Part shown: piece after piece, positions 17,425 through 25,718 of the stretch
How positions within the stretch are numbered: position 1 is the stretch's first letter
How the letters are laid out: every line of letters begins with the position of its first letter
From: Streptomyces sp. NBC_01478
GTDB lineage: Bacteria > Actinomycetota > Actinomycetes > Streptomycetales > Streptomycetaceae
Length of the DNA: 64,000 nt
Direction: 5' to 3'
Assembly (NCBI RefSeq): GCF_036227225.1
Contig: NZ_CP109444.1
Location: forward strand, 11,575,501 to 11,639,500
The notes under the pieces: generated by a model
The model's input: only the letters and a program-made list of their open reading frames with translations
What the model was told of the DNA's origin: nothing
The model's database searches: none
Program-made: the position numbers and the translations under genes

Positions 17425-19397
17425 GCGTCGTCCCCGACCGCCTTGCGGGCCTGCAGCTCCCATTGGTCGCGGACCTCGGAGAGTTCGGGCGTGCCGTGGT
17501 TCGGGTGGCCGAGCATGCGCCAGAAGGTGTTCCCGGTGCCTGATGTGCGCGCGGCCGCGATGCCGTTGCCCTGGACCGCGTTCGCCCCGGTGAGGAGGTC
17601 GAGGGCGAGCGCGATCCCGAGGTTGTCGTTGAGGTTGTGCTTGCTCGTGAGCATGGCCCGGGCATGGAGCTCGGCGTCGTGCGCGCGGCCCTGGAGGAGG
17701 TCTATGAAGGCGAGTTGGTGGAACGCGTACGACCGCGCCCAGTGCTCGCCGTAGCGGACACTGAGACGGCGCAGGGCGACGGCCGCTTCGTAGGCCTCGG
17801 CCAGTCGGCCCAGCGCGGAGTGGGCGAAGGTCCTGATCACCATGCAGCAGAGCTGCGGGGCGCCCGACGGCGGGGACGTGCCGTGGGTGATCAGGGCGTG
17901 GTCGCAGACGTCGAACGCGTCCTGGGGACGGCCGGCCATGAGGTGGGTGAGACCGAGGGTGTGGGCGGCGAAGAGCTCGGACTGCGGCGTGCCGTCCTCG
18001 CGCGCCGCCTCGGTGCACTCCTCCCCGATGCGCAGGGCGGTCCGGTGGTCACCCTGGAGGGCGAGCGTGATCCCCAGGGCCCAGAGCGCGCGGGTGCGGG
18101 ACGGACCCGCGGGGGTGTCGAGGGCGAGGACGCGTTCGAGATAGTCCCGGGACTCGTGCAGGTGCCCGCAGCAGGGCCAGAACAGGCCCGTACGGCCGGC
18201 CATTTCGACGGCGGCGTCGGGATCCGTCGCGATGAGGTGGTCGAGTGCGGCGCGTACGTCGGCGTGGGTCGCCGCGATCCGCGCGTACCAGGAGACCTGC
18301 CGCTCACTGAGCCAGCCTGCCTCGGCATCGCCCAACATGTCGGCGAAGTGCGCGGCATGGCGCCGGGCGAGGGTGTCCTTCTCACCGAGTTCCGTGAGCC
18401 ACATGGCGCCGTACTCGCACAGCGTGTCGAGCATCCGGTAGCGCGTGCCCGCCTGTTGGAGGACGGACTGGTCGACCAGCCGCTCCAGCAGCCGGGGGAT
18501 GTCGTCGGCGTCGAGCGGGCCGCCCGCGCAGACGGACTGCGCGTCGGCCGTCTCGAGGGGGCCGCGGAAGACGGAGAGCCTGGCCCAGAGCAACCGCTCG
18601 AGCGGGGAGCACAGTTCATGGCTCCAGCCGATCGCCGTACGAAGGGCCCGGTGCCGCCTGGGCCACATCGTCTCGTCCACGAGCGTGTCGAGCCGCGAGC
18701 CGAGCCGCTCGGCGATTTCCGCGAGGCTGCTCTCCCGCAGGCGCGCACAGGCGAGTTCGACGGCGAGCGGGATTCCCTCCAGACGGTGGCAGATGGCCTG
18801 GACGGCTTCGGCGGAGCCGGGGGAGTCGAGGGACACCGCGGGGGCGGCCGTGGCACACCGCTCGCGGAACAGGCGTACGGCGTCTCCGCTGCCGCCCTCG
18901 TCGTCCATGGAGAGCGGGGACACCTCGATGCGGTGCTCACCCCGGACCCCGATGGCCTGCCTGCTGGTGGCGAGGACGGTCAACTGCGGTGCGGCGGCGA
19001 GGAGTTCGCTCACCAGCAGCAGGCAGGAGGCCAACACGCGTTCGCAGCAGTCGAAGACGAGCAGCACCTGCCGACCGGTCAGCCACTCGCACAGCGCCTC
19101 GACCGGGGCGCGCGGATTGTGGTCCAGCAGATCGACCGCGTCGCAGACCGTCGCGGTGAACAACCGGTCGTCGTAGAGGTTGGACAGGTCCACCCACCAG
19201 ACCCCGTCGGCGTACCGATCCCGGAGCCGCTCCGCGACGCTCAGCGCCAGCCGGCTCTTGCCGACACCGCCACCACCGGTGAGCGTGACGCAGCGCCGCT
19301 GGGCCAACGCCATTCTGACTGTGTCGAGTTCGCTTTCGCGGCCGACAAAGCTGGTCGTCATGACTGGGAGGTTGCCTGACACGGTCCCATCCTGCAC
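17340..19397 (-). CDS. NB-ARC/AfsR-like ATPase without a DNA-binding domain
   Basis: A 685-residue protein starting with a P-loop module: FVGRESELDTVRMAL, Walker A TGGGGVGKSRLAL, Walker B VLLVFDCCERV, and ATSRQ sensor, followed by the GLPLAVEL-like segment (GIPLAVELACARLRE). The rest is helical repeats of TPR type (RALWALGITLALQGDHRTAL and similar). Streptomyces relatives usually carry a LuxR or SARP domain. Here neither end has one, so the protein is a bare STAND ATPase. The GTG start at 19397 is uncertain: internal starts at 19382 (GTG after GGATGGG) and 19361 (ATG) are possible. Function unknown; a sensory role is likely. Confidence 0.75.
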   Translation of the reverse strand: MQDGTVSGNLPVMTTSFVGRESELDTVRMALAQRRCVTLTGGGGVGKSRLALSVAERLRDRYADGVWWVDLSNLYDDRLFTATVCDAVDLLDHNPRAPVEALCEWLTGRQVLLVFDCCERVLASCLLLVSELLAAAPQLTVLATSRQAIGVRGEHRIEVSPLSMDDEGGSGDAVRLFRERCATAAPAVSLDSPGSAEAVQAICHRLEGIPLAVELACARLRESSLAEIAERLGSRLDTLVDETMWPRRHRALRTAIGWSHELCSPLERLLWARLSVFRGPLETADAQSVCAGGPLDADDIPRLLERLVDQSVLQQAGTRYRMLDTLCEYGAMWLTELGEKDTLARRHAAHFADMLGDAEAGWLSERQVSWYARIAATHADVRAALDHLIATDPDAAVEMAGRTGLFWPCCGHLHESRDYLERVLALDTPAGPSRTRALWALGITLALQGDHRTALRIGEECTEAAREDGTPQSELFAAHTLGLTHLMAGRPQDAFDVCDHALITHGTSPPSGAPQLCCMVIRTFAHSALGRLAEAYEAAVALRRLSVRYGEHWARSYAFHQLAFIDLLQGRAHDAELHARAMLTSKHNLNDNLGIALALDLLTGANAVQGNGIAAARTSGTGNTFWRMLGHPNHGTPELSEVRDQWELQARKAVGDDAYDKAFHRALNDDAEQGLALVMRGPLPS

Positions 19398-19682
19398 GGC
19401 CCGGACGAGGGGCTAAACCCTCTCATGGGAAACGGTCATAAGTGATCGAGCTTGGCAACTATTCGATCGGACGGTTCCTGTGGTCGACGGGGTGAAGAGC
19501 CGTGGTGGGTGTATCGATTCGGCGGGCTTTCGGTGGCGTTCGGCGAGGGACGCCCGTGGGGAGCGGGGCAGCCCGAGCTCCGCCGAGGGGCAGGCCTGAG
19601 GGGCACGGATTTCCGAAGTGTGAGAGGGGCGAAAACCCGTTACGGGCCTGGTGAACGCGCCCCTCCGCGCCGTTCGGGCTGC

Positions 19683-20351
19683 TCAACTCGACTGCCCCGA
19701 AGGGCCGTTGTCGGGCACTGCGAAGGTCGCCCCCAGTCCCATACCGGTGATCCACTCCGGGACGGGTTCGTACGAGGTCCACACCAGGGGTGCCCGTACC
19801 GCCGCGTGCCCGATCAGCCAGGTGCGGATCTCGTGCCCTCCGCTGCCCGCCTGTTCCTCCAGACCCGCGTCGCCGAGAGCCGCGATCGGCTCGGACTCCC
19901 CGGTCCCCAACTGCTTGAGGAACCAGCGGTCCCAGGCGCTGTTGACGTGGGCGTGCGGGTCGCCGCCCATCGCCCGTACCCGGGGTTCGCGGGCTGCCGC
20001 GAAGGCGCGGGCGTCCTCGCGGCCGTGGATCACCGAGTGCCGGCGGTCCTCGGCCAGCGTCGGATCGCGCGGGTCGTTGCTGGGCAGCCAGTGGGAGAGC
20101 CCGCCGCTCGCGACGACCAGGACCCGGCCGGCGGCGCCGTCGCCACGCAGGGCGTCACCGAGCGCCCGGCCGAAGCCGATGCAGCGCTCCATGGTCGGCA
20201 GCGGTGGCGCGGCGGTGTTGACCACGAGCGGCACCATCGGGATGTCGCTGCCGCCGCAGACCATCTCGTAACTCTGCACGAGCCCGTGGTCGACGGTCAG
20301 CGAGTACGACAGCGACAGGTCGAAGCCCGCGCGGGTGAGCCCGTCGTACAC
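19683..20351 (-). pseudogene. Extradiol ring-cleavage dioxygenase (MhpB/LigB type), N-terminally truncated
   Basis: The 222-residue frame matches MhpB-like catechol dioxygenases over its whole length: GFDLSLSYSLTVDHG, then SDIPMVPLVVNTAAPPLP, VLVVASGGLSHW, and the ending HEIRTWLIGHAAV with PVPEWITGMGLG. Similarity continues upstream in the same frame past the GTG at 20351 (GFGDFASRSGPLPVAGELAW, to about 20415), but there is no start codon there. Upstream of about 20455 the similarity stops. Members are about 310 residues; the missing N-terminus holds the two metal-binding histidines, so this copy should be inactive. It was probably once a ring-cleavage enzyme of an aromatic pathway. Confidence 0.72.
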
Positions 20352-20482
20352 CGACCAGGCCAGCTCGCCGGCGACCGGCAGGGGGCCCGACCGGCTGGCG
20401 AAGTCGCCGAATCCGACGGCCTGTTCGACGCGGCCGTCAGCGGCGGTGGAACCAGCCGTACGCGGCCGGCGTTCAGGGAGGT

Positions 20483-20986
20483 GTGATCGTTCTCCTGCTC
20501 ATCCTCACAATGGTGTTGGCGCCGTATGTGACGCCGCTGGTGGTGGCGGGCGCCGCCTTGATGCTGGTGTTCCGGGTGCGCCGCGGCAGGTGGGGGGCGG
20601 GCTGGCAGGCTCCGAACGCCGGCTCATGCGCGCTGGTGACGCTCCTGGCGGGCGCGGCGGCCCTGGGCGCGTATGCGACCGGCTTGATGGCCGGCTTCTA
20701 CGTCCTGCACCCGGACCAGGTGTGCGGGGACGTTGTCGGCGTTCACGTGGTGGCGCGGATGTCGCTGCCGGTCAGCGCGTTGTGCGTCACCCAGGGCAAC
20801 GGGGGCACCGAGCTGGTGCCGGTCTGGGTCAACCCGGTGATCTACGCCGGCCTGCTGGTCTGCGCGCTCACCGTGGCGGCGGGGGTCGTGGCAGGGGTAC
20901 GGCGACGGGTGGGCGCGGTCCCGGCTGACGCGGACGGTACGGAGCCCCCGGTCGAGCCGGAGGACGTCACCGCTCCCCAGGCATGA
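20483..20986 (+). CDS. Small integral membrane protein, function unknown
   Basis: A 167-residue protein starting at GTG 20483 after AGGGAGG. Three hydrophobic segments can be seen: about residues 2-30 (IVLLLILTMVLAPYVTPLVVAG), 48-72, and 117-138. Between the second and third lies an extracytoplasmic loop with two cysteines (DQVCGDVVG and SALCVTQGN) that could form a disulfide. The tail is acidic and proline-rich. It begins where the truncated dioxygenase loses its 5' end, so the breakpoint lies at this gene's upstream side. I recognise no family. Confidence 0.6.
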   Translation: MIVLLLILTMVLAPYVTPLVVAGAALMLVFRVRRGRWGAGWQAPNAGSCALVTLLAGAAALGAYATGLMAGFYVLHPDQVCGDVVGVHVVARMSLPVSALCVTQGNGGTELVPVWVNPVIYAGLLVCALTVAAGVVAGVRRRVGAVPADADGTEPPVEPEDVTAPQA

Positions 20987-21042
20987 CCACCGCCGCTTCA
21001 CGAACTCCTCGGCATGCCCACCACGCCTAACCGCGCGACCTC

Positions 21043-21901
21043 TAAGAAGTCATCTCATTTGGTTGGGTAAGCTGTCAGTCGTGGCGAGGATCGTTGAGCG
21101 GCTGGTGCCGGATGAGTTGTGGGAACTGTTCCAGCGGGTGGTGCCGGATGCGCCCTCGCGGCCCCAGGGTGGGGGCCGACGCCGGCACGGTGACCGCGAA
21201 GTGCTGGCCGCAATCGTCTTCGTGGCGACCTCGGGCTGCACGTGGCAGCAGTTGCCGACCGCGTCGTTCGGGCCGTCCGGCGCGACGGCTCACCGGCGTT
21301 TCACCGAGTGGTCGAAGGCCCGGGTGTGGGCCAAGCTCCACCGTCTGGTGCTCGACGAACTCGGCTCCCGTGGAGAGTTGGACTGGTCGCGGTGCGCGAT
21401 CGACTCGGTGAACATGCGGGCCCTGAAAAAGGGGAACTGACAGGTCCGAATCCTGTAGACCGGGGTAAGTACGGGTCAAAGATCCACTTGATCACGGAGC
21501 GCACCGGACTGCCCCTGTCCATCGGCATCTCGGGCGCCAACACGCACGACAGCCAGGCACTGATCCCCTTGGTGCAGGGCATACCGCCGATCCGCTCCCG
21601 CCGAGGACGCCGACGGCGCAGGCCCCACAAACTCCACGCCGACAAGGGCTACGACTACAACCACCTGCGACGTTGGTTATCCAGCCGGGGCATCCGGCAC
21701 CGCATCGCCCGCAAGGGCATCGAGACCTCGCAGCGACTCGGCCGCCACCGTTGGACCATCGAACGCACCATGTCCTGGCTCACCGGATGCCGACGCCTGC
21801 ACCGCCGCTACGAACGCAAAGCCGACCACTTCCTCGCCTTCACCAGCATCGCCTGCACCTTGATCTGCTACCGCAGACTCACCAAATGAGATGACTTCTA
21901 A
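21043..21901. mobile_element. IS5-family (IS427-like) insertion sequence with terminal repeats and TAA duplication
   Basis: The element runs 21046-21898 (853 bp). The ends are near-perfect inverted repeats: AGAAGTCATCTCATTTGGT at 21045-21063 and its complement at 21881-21899, 19 bp including the last base of the flanking duplication. The trinucleotide TAA flanks both ends (21043-21045 and 21899-21901) and reads as a 3-bp target duplication. Two overlapping frames encode the transposase. Both ends and the coding frames look intact, so insertion may be recent and the copy may still be active. Confidence 0.9.
21063..21889 (+). CDS. IS5-family DDE transposase, two frames joined by -1 frameshift
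   Basis: Frame A (TTG 21063 or GTG 21081 to 21440) has the DUF4096-like N-terminus LVPDELWELFQRVVP, then HGDREVLAAIVFVATSGCTWQQLP. It also holds the first catalytic aspartate in DWSRCAIDSVNMRA. Frame B continues KGELTGPNPVDRGKYGSKIHLI, with the second aspartate in GANTHDS and the glutamate in HRWTIERTMSWL, ending at 21889 inside the right inverted repeat. The frames overlap around G-AAA-AAG (21425-21431). Slipping back one base there joins RALKKG to ELTGPNP, giving an intact DDE enzyme. Frame B contains a TTA leucine codon (WLSS, near 21678), which in Streptomyces needs the bldA tRNA. Confidence 0.85.
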
Positions 21902-22049
21902 GACACGAAGACCAGGAGCACTGATCACCCGGTCCGCCACCTCGCGCTCACTGCCGGGTGCCGTTCTCCCCGTACCGGATCTTCGTGACCGTGCTTTGCC
22001 ACGTCCGATGCCGGCGGTCCCGTCGCCCTCGTGCAGGGCAGAGGGGCCG

Positions 22050-22200
22050 GAGGGGCGTGCGCGGCGACCGTGATGATGTTCTGGGTGCGGTCTGCGTAGG
22101 TCTGCCCGGTGAAGTAGCCGGTCCATTGGCTGCTTGGTGGGAACCACATCGAGGTGGTCGCGGTGGTGCCGGGTGTGGTGACAGGGGAGGCCTTTCGTGC
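22050..22200 (-). pseudogene. Remnant resembling the end of a GH31 alpha-glucosidase/xylosidase
   Basis: On the minus strand a short stretch reads TATTSMWFPPSSQWTGYFTGQTY and then IITVAA. This is the pattern that follows the catalytic barrel of GH31 enzymes (VWFPPG-x-WTDYFTGKTY-x-G, then a strand). Nothing before or after it can be assigned. It lies beside the insertion sequence in a 600-base stretch (21899-22505) with no other recognisable gene, so it looks like a scrap left by deletion. Confidence 0.35.
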
Positions 22201-22505
22201 AGAGCGGCCGAGAGCGGTCGTCATTGGGTTGCGGGGCCGGAGCGGGAAGCGCGTTCGGCGGGGGAGTGGTGGATGAGGTGGCGAGCACCGTCGTTGACCG
22301 GGAGCGCGTCGCCGGTGCCACCAAGGCGTGAGCCCAGCGCGCCGCGGTCGGCTGACACGGTCGCCCAGGGGCGCACCGGTCTCGCGCCCGGGCCGGAAAA
22401 GTCCCTTCTCCGCTGGGCGTCAACGGAGCCAACCAACTAGCCGCGGGCGACTGGTGGTTGTAGGATTTTCCAATCAGTGAAGAGTCGTGCAATGAGGAGA
22501 GACCG

Positions 22506-23090
22506 ATGAGCGCACAGGGCTCCGGTGCATCGCCCCGGCGGTGGCACGGTGTGCACAAAGCGCTCGCCGATCCCCTGCGCATCCGGCTCCTGGAAACGTT
22601 GTGGGAGAAGCCGCAGTCCGCACGAGAACTCGCCGACCACGTCGACCTTCCGGCTGACCGGCTCTACTACCACCTCAATCAGCTTGAACGGGCCGGGCTG
22701 ATCGAGATCGCCGAATACCGGCCGCTGGCCCGCGGCAAGGTCGAGCGGGTCTATACCCCCGCGGTGACAGAACCCCCGAGCGATGCTGCAAACCCGGAAG
22801 AGATGGCTGAGTTCCTCGGTTCGATGCTGGATGCCACCCGGGCCGACATCAACGCTGCGTACCGGTCCAAGCAGGCTGGGGGCCGCCGGGAGGTAGACCT
22901 GCACCGTGGCGCGGTGCGGCTGACGGACGAGGCCCTTGCCGAGTTGCGCGGTCACATCGAACGGCTCGCCACCCAATTCGGGGACCGCGACGCTCCAGGG
23001 GTCTGGACGCGGGTGGTTGTCGCGGTCGTCGACCTGCAAGACCGTCCATCCCGGGACGTCGCTACGCCCGGACCTGAGGGGGCGCCATGA
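22506..23090 (+). CDS. ArsR-like winged-helix regulator
   Basis: A 194-residue protein starting at ATG 22506 with GAGGAGAG upstream. Residues 15-80 form a winged helix: HKALADPLRIRLLETLWEKPQSARELADHVDLPADRLYYHLNQLERAGLIE has the ArsR/HTH_20 pattern. The rest is a helical region and a strand-rich end (GVWTRVVVAVVDLQDRP) of unknown role. Its stop overlaps the ATG of a DUF1707 membrane protein, so the two form a coupled pair. Confidence 0.85.
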   Translation: MSAQGSGASPRRWHGVHKALADPLRIRLLETLWEKPQSARELADHVDLPADRLYYHLNQLERAGLIEIAEYRPLARGKVERVYTPAVTEPPSDAANPEEMAEFLGSMLDATRADINAAYRSKQAGGRREVDLHRGAVRLTDEALAELRGHIERLATQFGDRDAPGVWTRVVVAVVDLQDRPSRDVATPGPEGAP

Positions 23091-23425
23091 ATGAGAGCGA
23101 GGGGCACATCACCAGCCCCGCGCTACGGGTCTCGGACGCCGAACGCGACCGGGCCGAGGCGCGACTGCAGCACCACTACGCAGTTGGCCGACTGACCCTT
23201 CCCGAACTCGAAGAACGGGTGGTCGCGGCCTACGAAGCGCGCACCCGCGATCAACTCCGTGCCCTTTTGAGGGATTTGCCGGGCGAACTGGAAAGACCTG
23301 CGTCACCCCCTCCTGTGATCGACTCCCGCCTGCTGATCGTCCTGTTGTGCGTCTCGCCGCCTGCGGCCCTCATCTACTGGCTCATCGCCCAACGCTCGGT
23401 ACGGAGAAGCGCCCCGCGGCCGTAG
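23087..23425 (+). CDS. DUF1707-domain single-pass membrane protein
   Basis: A 112-residue protein coupled by ATGA overlap to the upstream regulator. The N-terminal DUF1707 domain is clear (LRVSDAERDRAEARLQHHYAVGRLTLPELEERVVAAYEARTRDQLRALLRDLP). A proline-rich hinge leads to one transmembrane helix (about residues 80-100, LLIVLLCVSPPAALIYWLI) and a short basic tail. The domain is common in actinobacterial membrane proteins and anti-sigma-like or small envelope proteins, but its role is unknown. Confidence 0.85.
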   Translation: MNESEGHITSPALRVSDAERDRAEARLQHHYAVGRLTLPELEERVVAAYEARTRDQLRALLRDLPGELERPASPPPVIDSRLLIVLLCVSPPAALIYWLIAQRSVRRSAPRP

Positions 23426-23602
23426 ATCCCGGAAGCCTGTGAACATGGAGACCTTGGCTGAAGGACGCGGGCCGGGCGGGGTCGTTTCGAGTCGCCCTCG
23501 CGGGTGGTGGCCTTCCCGGGGCGGGCCGATGCCGGGTGAGGCGACGGGCGCGGCGGCTACGGCTCGGCCGCATCTCGTCGCGCGGAACCCGCGGGTCCGG
23601 TG

Positions 23603-25408
23603 TCAGCGCGGGGTTTCGGGCAATGCGACGAGCAACTGCTTGTCGGTCACCACGGCTAGCGACAGGGTGCGGTAGCCGACCGACTCGAACAGGATGGTGA
23701 TCTTGCCGTCGCCCTCGCTCATCACCTCGCCCTTGCCCCACTGGTCATGGCTGACGCGGACACCCGGCAGGTAGGTGGGGTTGTCCGCAGTGGGGTGTGC
23801 GACGGTCTCCGCGGTGCGGACGGCACCTGCGGAGGCGTCCGTGCGTGCACCGATCTGGGTCCACCGGCGCCGGCGTGCGGCCGTCTTGTGCGGCCGTCCG
23901 GCGTCTCCGGACCGGTCGCGCCCCAGCCCACGCGCAGGCTTCGTCACCGAGCCCGTGCAGTTGTCGCATGCCCCGCAGGGCACGGGGGCGGAGTCACCGA
24001 AGTATCCGAGGAGGAACCGTCGCCGGCAGTCGGTCGTCTCGGAGTATCCGCGCATCATGTCGATCCGGGACTGTTCGAGCTTGCGGTGCGTGGCGTGGAC
24101 GGCGAGGGCGCTCCGCACAACGGCGTCGACATCGTCGTCCGCGCAGGAGCCGTCGGCGCCGACCGCGCCGATGAAGCGACTGCCGTCCCGTCCGGTGCGG
24201 ACGGCCCCGGTCTCCTCCAGCAGGTTCAGTACGGCGGACAGTGCCGTCGCGCTGAGTTCGCAGTCGGCCCGGAGCCGGGTCGCGCTCACGGCGCCCTCGT
24301 CGCCGCGCAGACGCTCGGCGACGCGGCGCAGTGCGTCGGCGTCGGGAGCGCCGGCGGCGAAGAAGCGTTGCAGGCCCAGGTCCTGAGTGCGGTAGGCGAG
24401 GATCGCCCTGGCCGGTGCGCCGTCGCGGCCGGCCCGGCCGATCTCCTGGTAGTAGGCGTCGAGCGAGCCGGGGACGGACGCGTGCAGCACGAACCGTACG
24501 TTCGCCTTGTCGATGCCCATTCCGAATGCCGAGGTCGCCACGACCACGTCGAGTTCACCGGAGCTGAACCGGTCCTGGGCCTGGCGGCGTTCGGTGGCGG
24601 AGAGGCCCGCGTGGTAGCTCGCGGCGGCCAGTCCGAGGTCGCTCAACTGCTCGGCGTAGCTGTCCGCCGCCTTCCGTGTCCCCGCGTACAGGATTCCCGG
24701 CTTCTCCTCGACGGCCGCCCGTTCCACGACGAACCGCTCCTTGAGGGCTGCGTCCTGAAAGGTCGACACGTCCAGGTGGATGTTGGGACGGTCGAAGCCG
24801 GCCACTATCTCCACCGGGTCGTTCATGTCGAGACGTTCGGCGATGTCCCGCCGTACCGGGGCCGCCGCGTTCGCGGTCAGAGCGAGCACCGGCGGGTTGC
24901 CGATCCGCTCGCGCGCGTGGCGCAGCCGCAGATAGTCCGGCCGGAAGTCGTGCCCCCAGGACGACACGCAGTGCGCCTCGTCCACCACCAGCAGCCGGGG
25001 ACGGACGGCAGCGAGCCGGTCCGTGACGTCCGGCTTGGCGAGCTGCTCAGGAGCGAGGAAGATCACGTCGACCGAGGAAGCGCTGATGTGGGCCCATGCC
25101 GTCTCGTTGTCGCTTCGGCGCTGCGCGGAGTTGATGGCGGCGGTGCGCAGCGCCCCGGATGCGAGCAGGCTTTGCATCTGGTCCCGCTGAAGCGCGATGA
25201 GCGGCGAGACGACCACGACCGGACCGCCGAGCAGGACCGCGGGCACCTGGTACACGGCGGACTTGCCCGCGCCGGTCGGCATGACGGCGAGTACGTCACG
25301 CCCCTTCATCACGGCCTTCATCGCGCTCAGTTGGGCCGGGCGCAAGTGCTGCCAGCCGAAGACCCGACGGGCGGTGCCGCGCAGACGACGGGACGTGAGT
25401 GTGAACAT
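23603..25408 (-). CDS. recQ: RecQ-family ATP-dependent DNA helicase, short form without HRDC
   Basis: A 601-residue superfamily 2 helicase. It has motif I MPTGAGKSAVYQVPA, the DEAH box VVDEAHCVSSWGHDFRPDY, motif III ALTANA, motif V ATSAFGMGIDKANVRFVLH and motif VI YYQEIGRAGRDG. A RecQ zinc-binding region follows (CRRRFLLGYFG, PCGACDNC). In place of the usual HRDC domain the C-terminus has a basic linker and a small SH3-like module (HDQWGKGEVMSEGDGKITILFESVGYRTL), like the ends of UvrD-type helicases. The ATG at 25408 follows AAGGAG; an upstream GTG adds nine residues. It should unwind DNA 3'-5' in repair. Confidence 0.92.
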   Translation of the reverse strand: MFTLTSRRLRGTARRVFGWQHLRPAQLSAMKAVMKGRDVLAVMPTGAGKSAVYQVPAVLLGGPVVVVSPLIALQRDQMQSLLASGALRTAAINSAQRRSDNETAWAHISASSVDVIFLAPEQLAKPDVTDRLAAVRPRLLVVDEAHCVSSWGHDFRPDYLRLRHARERIGNPPVLALTANAAAPVRRDIAERLDMNDPVEIVAGFDRPNIHLDVSTFQDAALKERFVVERAAVEEKPGILYAGTRKAADSYAEQLSDLGLAAASYHAGLSATERRQAQDRFSSGELDVVVATSAFGMGIDKANVRFVLHASVPGSLDAYYQEIGRAGRDGAPARAILAYRTQDLGLQRFFAAGAPDADALRRVAERLRGDEGAVSATRLRADCELSATALSAVLNLLEETGAVRTGRDGSRFIGAVGADGSCADDDVDAVVRSALAVHATHRKLEQSRIDMMRGYSETTDCRRRFLLGYFGDSAPVPCGACDNCTGSVTKPARGLGRDRSGDAGRPHKTAARRRRWTQIGARTDASAGAVRTAETVAHPTADNPTYLPGVRVSHDQWGKGEVMSEGDGKITILFESVGYRTLSLAVVTDKQLLVALPETPR

Positions 25409-25718
25409 GCTGCTCCTTGAAGGGTGGGCGTCCAACCGCCGTGTGCCTGGCGGCTACCCCGGTTCGCCGAGATATCGCGTCACGTGATTCGGTCGCCCAT
25501 ATCGAGATCCCCGTGTCCCCCTCGCGGACCAGCTACCGATCAGCCGCGCTCACCTCGTGCACAGCCGTAACCAGTCAGCCGTGCGGGGTGTCCCAGCCAC
25601 CGTGGTCGGTCCGGGTGCGCTCCGATGTCCGGCAGAGCGATACCCGAGGTGCCTCCGACGAAAGACCGCGGCGGCCACGCGGCGGCCGACCGCACGGTGG
25701 CGCCGGGGGCTGTCGTGG
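25409..25718. other. Gap between recQ and the lanB-type gene
   Basis: These 310 bases separate the recQ start from the end of the dehydratase gene. I can see no convincing coding region, strong terminator or repeat. The recQ promoter should lie at the left end. The GC-rich stretch near 25665-25700 has short self-complementary pieces but no clear stem. Confidence 0.4.

Noticed and set aside
17637-19379. A 580-codon plus-strand frame opposite the STAND ATPase
   Set aside because: No motif and composition typical of shadow frames, while the minus strand has Walker A and B.
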